The notes below the pieces were generated by a model, which made no database searches, was not told the origin of the DNA, and saw nothing but the letters and a program-made list of their open reading frames with translations. This document shows positions 29,764 through 38,739 of a stretch of DNA of 64,000 nt, in pieces (the first letter of the stretch is position 1; each line of letters starts with the position of its first letter). Source of the stretch: Salinigranum salinum (GTDB taxonomy: Archaea > Halobacteriota > Halobacteria > Halobacteriales > Haloferacaceae); assembly GCF_009176545.1 (NCBI RefSeq), contig NZ_VTOJ01000002.1, forward strand, positions 806,001 through 870,000, given 5' to 3'. A program made the translations under genes and the position numbers.

Positions 29764-29994
29764 TTAGCGGAGCAACAGCGCCAGTCCGGCGACGTAGCCG
29801 ACGGTGACGACCGCGAACGTGTACTCCGCCGCCTCGAACAGCGTCAGCGACGACGTGGACGAGACGACGAACGGCGCGACCAGCGCCGCCACCAGCAGGA
29901 GTGGGAAGTACGCCCCGTAGCTGATCGTTCGGAGCCGACACCGCCAGCGGGCGACGCGATTCGGTGCGTCCGAGGAGTTCGAGTTCTCGGACAT
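29764..29994 (-). CDS. Small two-helix membrane protein
   Basis: 76 residues from ATG at 29994. After a polar leader (MSENSNSSDAPNRVARWRCR) come two hydrophobic helices, YFPLLLVAALVAPFVV and EYTFAVVTVGYVAGLALLL. It ends at the membrane with LLLR. No family is recognised; it could be a halobacterial DUF protein. The frame extends upstream to 30120, but that part is Arg/Ser/Thr-rich. Confidence 0.65.
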   Translation of the reverse strand: MSENSNSSDAPNRVARWRCRLRTISYGAYFPLLLVAALVAPFVVSSTSSLTLFEAAEYTFAVVTVGYVAGLALLLR

Positions 29995-30202
29995 CTCAGA
30001 CGCCCCCGTACGGTGGAGACGACGAGCCGTCGACGCGCACGCTCGCGACGTTCGGCGGATGACGGCTACGGTTGTCCGGACGCTTCGTGGAGGGAGGGAG
30101 GCAGTCGGGGACCATCGCATTTCGACGGTACGCGCGGGGGAATCATAATTGTATCGGCTATCCGACAGTTACGCGCGGGGCAGGTGCTTACCCCGCAGTG
30201 GG

Positions 30203-31255
30203 TCACGGCGACCAGAACGCGTCGGGACCGTGGTCGTCCTGCCAGGCGAAGGCGAACAGCCGTCGCGCGGGCAACCGGTCGAGTCGGCGGCCGTCCGCGC
30301 TCTCGCCCGTCACCGGGTCCCAGACCGTTCCGTCGGCGACCGGCTGGAGGCGACCATCGGCTGTAGTCGCGTGTTCACTCCCCGTGGCGTCGACGTCGAA
30401 CGTGTAGCCGGGGTGTTCGAAGCCGTGAATCCCTTCCGCGGACGCGAACACCACGACGTCGGCCGTGCCGACCCGGGCGGTGGCGACGCCGCCCGCCTCG
30501 TCGACCCGGGGAAGCGGGAAGCCGAGGACGTCGACCGCTCCGTCAGCGGCAGCGTGTTCGACGCCGAGGACGACCGTCTTGGGATCCAGATCGGTCCGGT
30601 CCCACGTCCGTCCGCCGGTACCCCGGTGCGCGCCGAGACCGAACCCCTCGGCCTCGAAGTACGCCTCGTACGGTTCGAGCGCGTAGTCGACGTCGGCGGG
30701 GTCGTCGGTGTCGCTGGCGGCCTCGCTCTTCGCCTCCACCGGCTGGAGGACGACCCCTTCGGGGTACTCGCGCCGGAACCGCTCCCAGGTCACCACGGGC
30801 GCGGCGAGCACGTCGAGCGACCGGCCCTCCAGGTCGCCAGCGATAGATCGCCCCAGCGACTGCTTCCACTCCGACCCCGTCTCGCGGTCGTACATCACGA
30901 GATCGTCGTCGGCGAGTTTGCCGCTGACCCCGAACGTCAGCGTCTCCCCGTCGACCCGACGGTCGTACACGATCGCGCTCCCGCAGAGCGGACACCACGT
31001 CACGGCGACGGGGACGCCACCGACGACGTCGTTGACGATCTCGTGGTAGTTGAGGATCCGGATCGGGTACGCCCGCGCGCGTCGAGTGCCGCCGCCGGTC
31101 CCCCCGTGCTGCTCGTCGGCGTCGTCGGCCACGTCTCCGGCGGCGGACGCGAGGACGATCACCTCCTCGTCGTCGTCGCCGAGGGAGTCGCGCCCGAACG
31201 TCGGGTCGTCGATGCTCGGGATCGCGTCCCGGGGGATGACCTGTCTGACGTTCAC
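30203..31255 (-). CDS. DUF3179 domain-containing protein
   Basis: 350 residues from GTG at 31255 (VNVRQVIPRDAIPSIDDP). DUF3179 hallmarks follow: ILNYHEIVNDVVGGVPVAVT, WCPLCGSAIVYDR, KLADDDLVMYDRETGSEWKQ, and a C-terminal half with GFEHPGYTFDVDA. The conserved WCPLC pair and histidine suggest metal or redox chemistry, but no activity is established for the family. The frame continues 167 codons upstream, antisense to the lipid kinase; the GTG start matches family starts, and an AT stretch (ttttag on the minus strand) lies 25 bases before it. Confidence 0.88.
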   Translation of the reverse strand: MNVRQVIPRDAIPSIDDPTFGRDSLGDDDEEVIVLASAAGDVADDADEQHGGTGGGTRRARAYPIRILNYHEIVNDVVGGVPVAVTWCPLCGSAIVYDRRVDGETLTFGVSGKLADDDLVMYDRETGSEWKQSLGRSIAGDLEGRSLDVLAAPVVTWERFRREYPEGVVLQPVEAKSEAASDTDDPADVDYALEPYEAYFEAEGFGLGAHRGTGGRTWDRTDLDPKTVVLGVEHAAADGAVDVLGFPLPRVDEAGGVATARVGTADVVVFASAEGIHGFEHPGYTFDVDATGSEHATTADGRLQPVADGTVWDPVTGESADGRRLDRLPARRLFAFAWQDDHGPDAFWSP

Positions 31256-31322
31256 ACGCGCGAGACGGGGGCGAGCGGCTAAAAGCTCACCCGCGCGTGC
31301 GACACGACGGACAGCCGGTACG

Positions 31323-31371
31323 GACTCGACTCGAATTCCGAGACGAACTCGACTCGATTCGACTCGAATTC
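31323..31371. repeat. Short direct repeats of gactcga type
   Basis: The string actcgactcgaattc occurs at 31324 and again, interrupted, at 31349-31371 (actcgactcgattcgactcgaattc). It lies in the divergent promoter region of the DUF3179 and lipid kinase genes and may be simple sequence or an operator. Confidence 0.5.
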
Positions 31372-31403
31372 GGCCTGGATCCGAAGCCACGCCGCAAGCC
31401 AAC

Positions 31404-31411
31404 GGTATAAG
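31404..31411 (+). promoter_or_regulatory. TATA box of the lipid kinase gene
   Basis: ggtataag at 31404 lies about 28 bases before ATG 31436, the spacing expected for a leaderless haloarchaeal transcript. Confidence 0.6.
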
Positions 31412-31435
31412 ACGCTGTGGCCGCTGGACCGAACC

Positions 31436-32326
31436 ATGCAGGTCGGGTCCCGCCGGTGTGTCCTCAACCCCCAGAGCGGCACGGCCGACCACGCCGACTA
31501 CGTCGGCCAGCACCTCCGGGCGCGCGGCTTCGCCGTCACTGAGACGGAGAGCAAAGCGCACGCCATCGAACTCGGACGGGAGGCGGGGCGCGACGGCGTC
31601 TCGACGCTCGCCGTCTGTGGCGGCGACGGCACGATCAACGACGTGCTCACGGGAGTGTACGAGGCCGACGCGCTCGGCGACGTGACGCTCGCGGTCGTCC
31701 CGACCGGGACGGCGAACCTCCTGGCGGGAACCGTCGGCATCCGCGACGTCGACCACGGCATCGAGGTGGCCGACACGGGCGCTATCCGGGAGGTCGACGT
31801 CGGCGTCGCCGACGACCAGCCGTTCGTCGTCTCGACCGTCGCGGGGCTCCCGGCGGACGCGAGCACAGCGGCCTCGGACGGCCTAAAAGAACGGTTCGGC
31901 ACGCTCGCGTTCCTCGTCACCGGCGCGCGCGAGACGCTCGCGTTCGATCCGCTCGACATCCGCGTCGTGACGGACGACGAGGTCGTCTTCGACGGGCCGG
32001 CGCTCTCGGTGCTGGTCGGCAACGCCCGGAAGTTCGTCGAAGAGGGCGGCCAGGCCGCGATGGAGGACGGCCGTTTCGACGTGGCCATCGTCGAGGAGAT
32101 GCCGCCGACGAACGCGGTCGCCGAGGCCGTTGCCCACCGCCTCCTCGCCAGGGGGACCGAGGGCGTGACGCATCTCCGGGCCAGCTCCGTAACCGTCGAG
32201 GGAGCCGAGCCGATCACGTTCAGCCTCGACGGCGAACTGAAGCGCCAGGAACGGCTCTCGCTGTCGGTACGTCCACGGACGCTCGGCCTCCGTGTCGGCG
32301 AGGGGTACGAGCCGTCGCCGGGGTGA
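31436..32326 (+). CDS. Diacylglycerol/lipid kinase (YegS/DgkB-type)
   Basis: This 296-residue protein starts with the kinase catalytic domain: VLNPQSGTADHADY, GGDGTINDVLTG with GGDGT at 62-66, and VVPTGTANLLAGTVGI. The beta-sandwich C-terminal domain ends with TFSLDGELKRQERLSLSVRP. The family phosphorylates diacylglycerol, sphingosine or related lipids; in an archaeon the substrate would be an archaeol-type alcohol or another lipid. It has its own TATA box and no operon partner downstream. Confidence 0.9.
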   Translation: MQVGSRRCVLNPQSGTADHADYVGQHLRARGFAVTETESKAHAIELGREAGRDGVSTLAVCGGDGTINDVLTGVYEADALGDVTLAVVPTGTANLLAGTVGIRDVDHGIEVADTGAIREVDVGVADDQPFVVSTVAGLPADASTAASDGLKERFGTLAFLVTGARETLAFDPLDIRVVTDDEVVFDGPALSVLVGNARKFVEEGGQAAMEDGRFDVAIVEEMPPTNAVAEAVAHRLLARGTEGVTHLRASSVTVEGAEPITFSLDGELKRQERLSLSVRPRTLGLRVGEGYEPSPG

Positions 32327-32461
32327 CCAGCGAGCCGAGACCACGCGGTTCGGTCCGTGGGGCCTGCCGGCAAAGGTGTCCGGGGGCGGTCGGGTTATCG
32401 CCCGGAGTGGGCAACCTCCAGCAGTGACCGCCACGAGGGGACCACGGCGACCGCGAGCGGG

Positions 32462-32641
32462 CCGACCGGCCGCGACGCGCGCGACCGGTGGACGCTCGTC
32501 GCCGGGGTGAGCCTCGTCTCGGTCGCCCTCAGCGCGTACGAGATCTCGCCGGCCAGCGCGACGCCGCTCGTCCGCGAGTCGCTGGGCGTCGGTGCCAGCA
32601 CCGTCGGCGTCGTGGTCGCCTGGCGCGCGCCCGAACCCTGA
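32462..32641 (+). pseudogene. MFS transporter remnant, N-terminal fragment only
   Basis: About 60 codons read as the first helix and loop of an MFS carrier (DRWTLVAGVSLVSVALSAYE, then ISPASATPLVRESLGVGAST) before a premature break (AWRAPEP and stop). No further helices follow in any frame before the next gene. The rest of the transporter is absent, so I call it a truncated relic, not a functional gene. Confidence 0.65.
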
Positions 32642-32723
32642 CGAGACGGGCGGGGACTCCGGTCACACCCCACGACCACCCCCGACAGTCTTTTGCTCGG
32701 TCCACCGCTAACCCGGTCGACAG

Positions 32724-34256
32724 ATGTCCTCCAGGTTCGCGGTCGTGCTCACGCTCTTGCTCCTCGTCGGCTCGATCGCCGGAGCGATGCCGGCTGTCGC
32801 GGTGCCCGACGCGCGGCTCACCGTCTCGGGCGTCGCCGTCACGCCGGGGACCCCCGTGACGGGCGCGCCCGTCACCGTGACCGTGACCGTCTCGAACGGC
32901 GGCGGGAGCCCCGAAGCGCTCGCCGTCGACGAGATCCGACTCGTCGAGGACGGCGACGTGGTCGCCCGGAGCGTCGACCCCGGCTCGCTCTCCGCCGGCG
33001 GCACGCTCACTGTCCCGCTGACGGCCCGCTTCGCCGACCCGGGACAGCACGACCTCACCATCCAGGTCCGCGGCCGCGACGAGGACGACACCCGCGTCGA
33101 GGTTCGCCGGCCGCTCTCGCTCGTGGTCGAGTCGGCCCCGCCGCTGGTCGAACTCAACACCACGGACCTCGTCGTCGACAGCGAGACGGCGGTGCCGGTC
33201 GTGGTCTCGAACCCGACGACCGACACGATGCGGAACGTCGTCGTCTCGCTCTCGACGGCGAACGGCGAGGCGATCGTCGACCGGCGGACGGTCGCCTCGC
33301 TCGCGGCGGGGGCCGAGACGGGACTCGACTTCACGGTCCGGGCCGCAGCGGCGGGCGACGCGACGCTCACCGTCCGGGTCGACTACACCACGGGTAGCGG
33401 GACGCGCGCGACAGAGACGTTCGAACACCCGGTTCGCGTGGCCGAACTCGACGACGACATCGGCGTCCGCGTCGAGACCGCACCGACGAGCGAGGAACCA
33501 CAGCAGCCCGCCGGCCAGCTCGGGGTCCTGCTCGGCGGCAACGCGGGCCAGACGACCCGCGACGGCGACGGCGACGACGAGGCCGCGCGCGTGGAAGTCA
33601 CCGTGACGAACTTCGGGAACGCGCCGATCGAGGACGTGGTGGCGACGCCGCGCGTGGGCGAGACGACGCTCGCCCGCGTCGGCGTCCCCGGACCGCTCGG
33701 GCCCGGCGAGGAGGCGAGCGTGATCGTCCCCCTCGAACGGGCACCCGGCGGCGACCTCGTCGTCGACGTCACCTACACGGTCGGCTCGGGGGAGGGAACC
33801 GCGACCGGGCAGTTCGACTTCCGGCCGCAGACGGGTGCGGTCCGGGTCACCGGCGTCGACCTCGTGGCCGAAGACGGCGTCGTCCGGGTGACGGGCAACG
33901 CGGGGAACGTCGGCCGCGGGAGCGTCACTGGGGTCGTCCTCGCCGTGGGGTCGGCAGCCGGCGTCGAGCCGGCGTACCCGCAGCGCGACTACTTCGTCGG
34001 GACGGTCGAGGGGAGCGAGTTCGCCCCGTTCGAGCTGACGGCGCGGGTCGACGAGGCGAACGCGACGGCGATCCCCGTAGTCGTGACGTACGCGGTCGAC
34101 GGCGACGTTCGGGAAGAACGGCTCGAACTCCCGCTCAGAGACGACCTCGGCTCGGAGGAGTCGTCCGACCGGCAGCTCCCGCTGTCGATCTGGCTGGGGG
34201 TCGTCGGGGTGGCGGCCGTAGCGGCCGGCGCGGTCGTGGTGGTCCGCCGACGATGA
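32724..34256 (+). CDS. Secreted CARDB-like protein with C-terminal membrane anchor
   Basis: 510 residues with a Sec-type signal peptide (FAVVLTLLLLVGSIAGAMPA), several beta-sandwich repeats resembling CARDB/APHP domains, and a C-terminal membrane helix (SIWLGVVGVAAVAAGAVVVV) with an RRR stop. The repeats are surface binding or adhesion modules. The gene overlaps the start of the ABC ATPase (ATGA at 34253-34256), so it is part of an operon with a MacB-like exporter. It may be its periplasm-side partner, equivalent to MacA. Confidence 0.87.
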   Translation: MSSRFAVVLTLLLLVGSIAGAMPAVAVPDARLTVSGVAVTPGTPVTGAPVTVTVTVSNGGGSPEALAVDEIRLVEDGDVVARSVDPGSLSAGGTLTVPLTARFADPGQHDLTIQVRGRDEDDTRVEVRRPLSLVVESAPPLVELNTTDLVVDSETAVPVVVSNPTTDTMRNVVVSLSTANGEAIVDRRTVASLAAGAETGLDFTVRAAAAGDATLTVRVDYTTGSGTRATETFEHPVRVAELDDDIGVRVETAPTSEEPQQPAGQLGVLLGGNAGQTTRDGDGDDEAARVEVTVTNFGNAPIEDVVATPRVGETTLARVGVPGPLGPGEEASVIVPLERAPGGDLVVDVTYTVGSGEGTATGQFDFRPQTGAVRVTGVDLVAEDGVVRVTGNAGNVGRGSVTGVVLAVGSAAGVEPAYPQRDYFVGTVEGSEFAPFELTARVDEANATAIPVVVTYAVDGDVREERLELPLRDDLGSEESSDRQLPLSIWLGVVGVAAVAAGAVVVVRRR

Positions 34257-35065
34257 GCTCACAGCCGCCGAACGACGACCCGACGAGCGGCGACCCCTCG
34301 GTCGACCCCCCGCTCACCCTCCGCGGCGTCACCAAACGCTACCAGAGTGGGAGCGAGACGGTCGAGGCCCTGGTCGACGTCTCGCTCGAACTCGCCGCCG
34401 GGGAGTTCCTCGCCGTCGTCGGCCCCTCGGGGAGCGGGAAGTCGACGATGCTGAACGTCCTCGGGCTGCTCGACGCGCCCACGGAGGGCGTCGTCCGTCT
34501 GCACGGCCGGGACGTCACGACGCTCTCGGACCGGGAGCTCACGGACGCCCGCCGGACGGCCATCGGCTTCGTCTTCCAGGACTTCCACCTCGTGCCCACG
34601 CTGACGGCCGCGGAGAACGTCGAGCTCCCGACGCTGTTCGCCCGCGACCCCGAGGGGATGACCCGCGCCCGCGACCTGCTGGGGCGGGTGGGCCTCGGCG
34701 ACCGTCTCGACCACCGGCCCACGGAGCTGTCGGGCGGCCAGCAACAGCGGGTCGCCATCGCCCGCGCGCTCGTCAACGAACCCGCAGTGGTGCTCGCCGA
34801 CGAGCCGACGGGCAACCTCGACCGCGAGACGGGCCGCGCCGTCCTCGAGGAGCTCCGGCGGATCTGTGACGAGGGCGTGGCGGTCGTTGGCGTGACCCAC
34901 GACCCGCTCGTGACGGAGTACGCCGACCGCGTCGTCGAGCTCGTCGACGGCCATCTCCGGTTCCTGGACGGTGACGAGCCGTCCGAGAGCGGCACGACCG
35001 CAGGGGTGTCGGGAGTCGTCGGCCACGGGGACGAACACGAGAGCGGGAGAGGTGACGACCCGTGA
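34253..35065 (+). CDS. ABC transporter ATP-binding protein (MacB/LolD-type)
   Basis: This 270-residue ATPase has Walker A GPSGSGKST (57-65), signature LSGGQQQR, Walker B VVLADEPTGNLD and switch His in VVGVTHDPL. The GxVxFQDFHLVPTLTAAENVE Q-loop type (seen in part) and TGNLD sequence are characteristic of the LolD/MacB group that powers FtsX-like permeases. It overlaps the preceding gene by 4 bases (ATGA) and the permease by 4 bases (GTGA), so all three are co-translated. Confidence 0.93.
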   Translation: MSSQPPNDDPTSGDPSVDPPLTLRGVTKRYQSGSETVEALVDVSLELAAGEFLAVVGPSGSGKSTMLNVLGLLDAPTEGVVRLHGRDVTTLSDRELTDARRTAIGFVFQDFHLVPTLTAAENVELPTLFARDPEGMTRARDLLGRVGLGDRLDHRPTELSGGQQQRVAIARALVNEPAVVLADEPTGNLDRETGRAVLEELRRICDEGVAVVGVTHDPLVTEYADRVVELVDGHLRFLDGDEPSESGTTAGVSGVVGHGDEHESGRGDDP

Positions 35066-36213
35066 GCCGGCTCTCGGCGCTCGAACGACGCGTTCCAGCC
35101 GTCCTCCTCGCCCGGCGGAACCTCGCGCGGACGCGACTGCGGTCGGGGCTCGCCGCACTGGGGATCCTGATCGGCGTCTTCGCCGTCGCGACGCTGGGCG
35201 TGTTCGGGACCGTCCTCGAGCTGTCGGCGACGAACGAACTCGGCGGCATCGGCAACCAGGTGATCGTGAGCCCCAACGCCGACTCAGGGCTCGACACGCT
35301 CACCGCTCGCGACGTGCAGGCGGTCGAACGCGTCGCCGAGGGGCGCGGAACCGTCGTCCCGCTGAAGACCGACGGGAGCGTCGTCACGGGCGGCGGCGAC
35401 AGCACGTTCGCCCAGCTGTACGGTCTCGACAGTCCGCGCGCGCTGTTCGAGGCGGAGTCGGGCACGCTCCCCGCGACCCACCGCCAGGGGGCGATCGTCG
35501 GCCGCGAAGTCGCCACGCGGCTCGGCCTACAGGTCGGCTCCGTCGTCGAGATCGAGTCGAACCGGTACCGCGTCGTCGCCGTGCTCGCCGAGTCGGACAG
35601 CATCTCACCGATCCGCCCGGACAACGCCGTCGTCCTCCCGGCCGACGCGTTCGTCCAGTCGCAGTTCAATCAGGTCGTGGTGCAAGCCGACTCGGGGCGA
35701 GACGCCCAGGCAGTCGCTGCTGGCGTCGAGGCGCGGCTGAACGCCCGCGAACGCCGCGTCTCCGTCTTCGAGCTCGGGAGCGTCCTCGACCGGATCAACG
35801 AGTTCTTCGCGCTCCTCAACGGCTTCCTGATCGGGCTGGCGGCGGTGTCGCTCGTCGTTGCTGGCGTGAGCATCTTCAACGTGATGCTGATGAGCGTGAA
35901 CGAGCGCCGCGCGGAGATCGGCGTCCTCCGTGCCGTCGGCGTCCACCGCCGGGAGGTGCTCTCGATGCTCGTCGTCGAGGCGGGCCTCCTGGGGGTGATC
36001 GGCGGCGTGCTCGGCGTGGTGTCGAGCGCCGCGGTCGTGCTGGGGCTCTGGCTGTTCGTCGAACAGATCGCCCTCGACGTGATCGTCGTCCCGCGCAACG
36101 GCCTCACGCTCGTCGGCGCGTTCGTCTTCGGCGTCGTCGTCAGCCTCCTCTCGGGGGCGTACCCCGCGTGGAAGGCCGCCTCCGAGCGACCCGTCGAGGC
36201 ACTGCGGTCGTGA
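35062..36213 (+). CDS. ABC transporter permease (FtsX/MacB family)
   Basis: This 383-residue protein has an N-terminal helix (LAALGILIGVFAVATLGVFG) followed by an extracellular MacB-type domain (about 60-230), then three helices in the FtsX module: FLIGLAAVSLVVAGVSIFNV, the conserved NERRAEIGVLRAVGVHRREV loop, and two final helices ending PVEALRS. With the ATPase it forms a mechanotransmission-type exporter that acts on substrates on the outer face. The start is GTG at 35062. Confidence 0.92.
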   Translation: MSRLSALERRVPAVLLARRNLARTRLRSGLAALGILIGVFAVATLGVFGTVLELSATNELGGIGNQVIVSPNADSGLDTLTARDVQAVERVAEGRGTVVPLKTDGSVVTGGGDSTFAQLYGLDSPRALFEAESGTLPATHRQGAIVGREVATRLGLQVGSVVEIESNRYRVVAVLAESDSISPIRPDNAVVLPADAFVQSQFNQVVVQADSGRDAQAVAAGVEARLNARERRVSVFELGSVLDRINEFFALLNGFLIGLAAVSLVVAGVSIFNVMLMSVNERRAEIGVLRAVGVHRREVLSMLVVEAGLLGVIGGVLGVVSSAAVVLGLWLFVEQIALDVIVVPRNGLTLVGAFVFGVVVSLLSGAYPAWKAASERPVEALRS

Positions 36214-36228
36214 CCGACCGACGAACAC

Positions 36229-38040
36229 TCAGACGGAGCCGTCGCCGTCGTCGGCCGCACCGTCGAGATCGGCTGCGTCGGCCGCGACGTCGACGCCCGT
36301 GAACTCGAACCGTGCCCCACCGTCGGTGCCGTCGGTCATCCGCACGTCCCAGCCGTGTGCGGCCGCGATCTCCGAGACGATCGACAGCCCGATTCCCGTC
36401 CCCTCGTCGTTCGTCGAGTAGCCCCACTCGAACACCTGTCCCGACGCGTCGGCGGGGATGCCGGCACCGTCGTCCTCGACGAAGAAGCCGTCGGCGAGTC
36501 GACCGAGACGGACCGTAACCCCGTGGTCATCGGTATCGGTGTCCGTACCGGGGTCGGCGTGGGGCTCGTGGTCGTCACCGTTGCCGGTCGCTTCCGCTCC
36601 CCTGGTGAAGTCGTCGACCTCCGGTCGACTGCTCGTGGACCCGTGTTCCACGCTGTCGTCGACCCCCGGTCGACTGCCAGTCGAGCCGTGCTCGACGCTG
36701 TCACCGGCCCGTGGCCGGCTGCTCGTGGAACCATGTTCCACGCTGTTCTGGAAGAGGTTCGCGAACAGCTGCCGCAGTCGGGGTTCGTCGGCGACGACGA
36801 CGCCGTCGACCGCCGCGACGAGCGTCGCGTCGTCCGGGTCGACCGTCTCCCACGCGTCCCGTGCGACCGCCGCGAGCGCGACCGGGGACGGGTCGTCGAT
36901 CGTCTCGCCCGCGCGGGCCAGCGTCAGCAGATCGTCGACGAGCCGCTCCATCCGAGCGAGGGCCCGTCGTGCGCGCTCGAGGTGGTCGGCGTCGCCGGTC
37001 CGTTCGGCGAGTTCCAGCGATCCCTCGATGATACTCAGCGGGTTCCGGAGGTCGTGAGAGACGACCGTGGCGAACCGCTCCAGCTGGTCGTTCGTCTCCT
37101 GGAGCCGTTCGATCCGGTTGCGGCGTTCGACCTCGGCGCTCACCCACCGGCTCATCAGGTCGACGAGCGTCACCTCCCACTCCGAGAACGGCTCCGTGCG
37201 GGGCTGTTCGTCGTAGAAACAGAACGTCCCGTAGACGTCGTCGTCGACGTAGACAGGTGCCCCGAGGTAGCAGGCGATGCCCCAGTCGGTGAAGCCGGCC
37301 CGCTCGGCGAGGTCCGGCGCGTCCCGGGCGATGTCTGCCAGGACCAGCGTCCGCTCGGTGGTGATCGCCCGCTCGCAGTTCGTCGCCGACAGCGGAACCG
37401 TCTCGCCCGGCCGGATCTCGTCGTTCGGCGTGCGGACCACCTCGAAGACGTACTCGTCGCCGTCGATCGACGAGAGCGTCCCGTACCCCGTGCCGAGCGT
37501 CTCACACCCCAGTTCGAGCAGTGCCTCGACCCGCGCCGTGAACGTCCGGTCGCGAGCCGCGACGATCTCGTACATCTCGCGTAACACGGTCTCCTGCTCG
37601 GCGAGCGTCTCGCGGCTGGCAGGTCGATCCCGGTCGTCGGTATCCACACGCCGATTCCGGCGGGGAGTGAGCTCCCGGCCGACGCCGACGACAGTGGCAC
37701 CGATGTCCTCGTCGCCCGTGAGGTCCGCACCATCCGCGTCGGTCTCGCCTCCCGCGAGGCGGTCGAAGCGGAACTCGTAGCGGACGCCGTCGTCGGCCGG
37801 ACCGAGTCGGGCGTCGACCCTCGCGTGTCCCTCCTCGCGGACGGTCGCGAGCGCCTCGGTCACGGTCGCGCGGTCCGCATCGGCGACCAGCTCGGCCAGC
37901 GGCCGCCCGACGAGCCCGTCGCTGGTGCCGACGGCGTCGGCGAACGCGCCGTTCCAGGCGACGACCGCGCCGCCGGCGTCGGCGGTGACGATGACGTCGC
38001 CGACCGCGTTCAGCGCCGACTGGAGCGACGGATGTGTCAC
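36229..38040 (-). CDS. PAS-GAF sensor histidine kinase with N-box repeats
   Basis: 603 residues from GTG at 38040. Order: PAS (about 5-115; ALNAVGDVIVTADAGGAVVA), a linker, GAF (about 155-310; GIACYLGAPVYVDDDVYGTF), HisKA with SHDLRNPLS (His329), and HATPase with G1 DDGAGI and G2 GTGIGLSI. The N-box helix is followed by three copies of a 15-residue SVEHGST repeat and an acidic insert. It is soluble and likely senses a small molecule through GAF. It converges on the ABC operon; no regulator is adjacent. Confidence 0.92.
   Translation of the reverse strand: MTHPSLQSALNAVGDVIVTADAGGAVVAWNGAFADAVGTSDGLVGRPLAELVADADRATVTEALATVREEGHARVDARLGPADDGVRYEFRFDRLAGGETDADGADLTGDEDIGATVVGVGRELTPRRNRRVDTDDRDRPASRETLAEQETVLREMYEIVAARDRTFTARVEALLELGCETLGTGYGTLSSIDGDEYVFEVVRTPNDEIRPGETVPLSATNCERAITTERTLVLADIARDAPDLAERAGFTDWGIACYLGAPVYVDDDVYGTFCFYDEQPRTEPFSEWEVTLVDLMSRWVSAEVERRNRIERLQETNDQLERFATVVSHDLRNPLSIIEGSLELAERTGDADHLERARRALARMERLVDDLLTLARAGETIDDPSPVALAAVARDAWETVDPDDATLVAAVDGVVVADEPRLRQLFANLFQNSVEHGSTSSRPRAGDSVEHGSTGSRPGVDDSVEHGSTSSRPEVDDFTRGAEATGNGDDHEPHADPGTDTDTDDHGVTVRLGRLADGFFVEDDGAGIPADASGQVFEWGYSTNDEGTGIGLSIVSEIAAAHGWDVRMTDGTDGGARFEFTGVDVAADAADLDGAADDGDGSV
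36610..36744 (-). repeat. Three tandem 45-bp (15-codon) repeats inside the kinase gene
   Basis: Units at 36700-36744, 36655-36699 and 36610-36654 encode SVEHGSTSSRPRAGD, SVEHGSTGSRPGVDD and SVEHGSTSSRPEVDD. All are in frame, so they lengthen the ATP-lid region of the histidine kinase without breaking it. The first copy overlaps the true N-box. Confidence 0.9.
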
Positions 38041-38264
38041 GACCTGTCACGTCCGGAGATTGTTGGAGGGAACACTCTGTCGTCCGCACGGCATCTATTC
38101 TGATAAACGTGCGGATGATGTGTCGATCAGTTGCCAGTTCTACCGGCGGTCGGGCGACGGGATAATATTGTATTTATTGTACACTACTATTTAGCAGTTC
38201 GGTCGCTTCCTGCGCGGGGAGAACGAACGAACGAGACAATCCCGTTCGGACCGCCCGGTCGAGC

Positions 38265-38708
38265 ATGGAACGTCGATTCGACTCCAGACGCCGGTTTCTC
38301 CGGGTCGCCGGGCTGGTCGCAGTGACCGGTGTCGCTGGCTGTGCAGGCGGCGACGGTAGCAATGGTGGAGACAGTGGTGACGGGAGTAGCGGCAGCGGTG
38401 ACGGTGGCAGTGGAGAGAACGGTGGTGACAGCGGCGGCGGAAGTGCCGGTGGTGGTCAGGGGCTCGGTCCGGTGCCCGACGAGTACGCCACGGCGACGGC
38501 ACAGGACGGCACCGAGCGGAGTCCCGACAACGTCGCGGAGAAGTCGGCGGTCATGTACCAGTCCGAACCGAAAGAGGGCCAGCAGTGTACCGACTGCGCG
38601 TTCTACATCCCCGACGAGAACGGCGACGGACTGGGCGCCTGCGCGGTCGTCGAGGGGAAGATCGAGCCGCAGGCGTGGTGTTCGAGCTTCGTCGAGTACG
38701 AGGGATGA
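38265..38708 (+). CDS. HiPIP-like Tat-exported lipoprotein
   Basis: This 147-residue protein has a Tat signal SRRRFLRVAG, a lipobox VAGC with Cys26 as the lipid anchor, and a long Gly/Ser/Asp linker (27-67). The C-terminal domain has Cys 108, 111, 126 and 139 (C-x2-C-x14-C-x12-C), ending with AWCSSF. This spacing is that of high-potential iron-sulfur proteins, which carry a [4Fe-4S] cluster and move electrons outside the cytosol. Its redox partner is not nearby. Confidence 0.85.
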   Translation: MERRFDSRRRFLRVAGLVAVTGVAGCAGGDGSNGGDSGDGSSGSGDGGSGENGGDSGGGSAGGGQGLGPVPDEYATATAQDGTERSPDNVAEKSAVMYQSEPKEGQQCTDCAFYIPDENGDGLGACAVVEGKIEPQAWCSSFVEYEG

Positions 38709-38739
38709 GACGCCGGACGACGGGCGGACGCTCCCGTCG

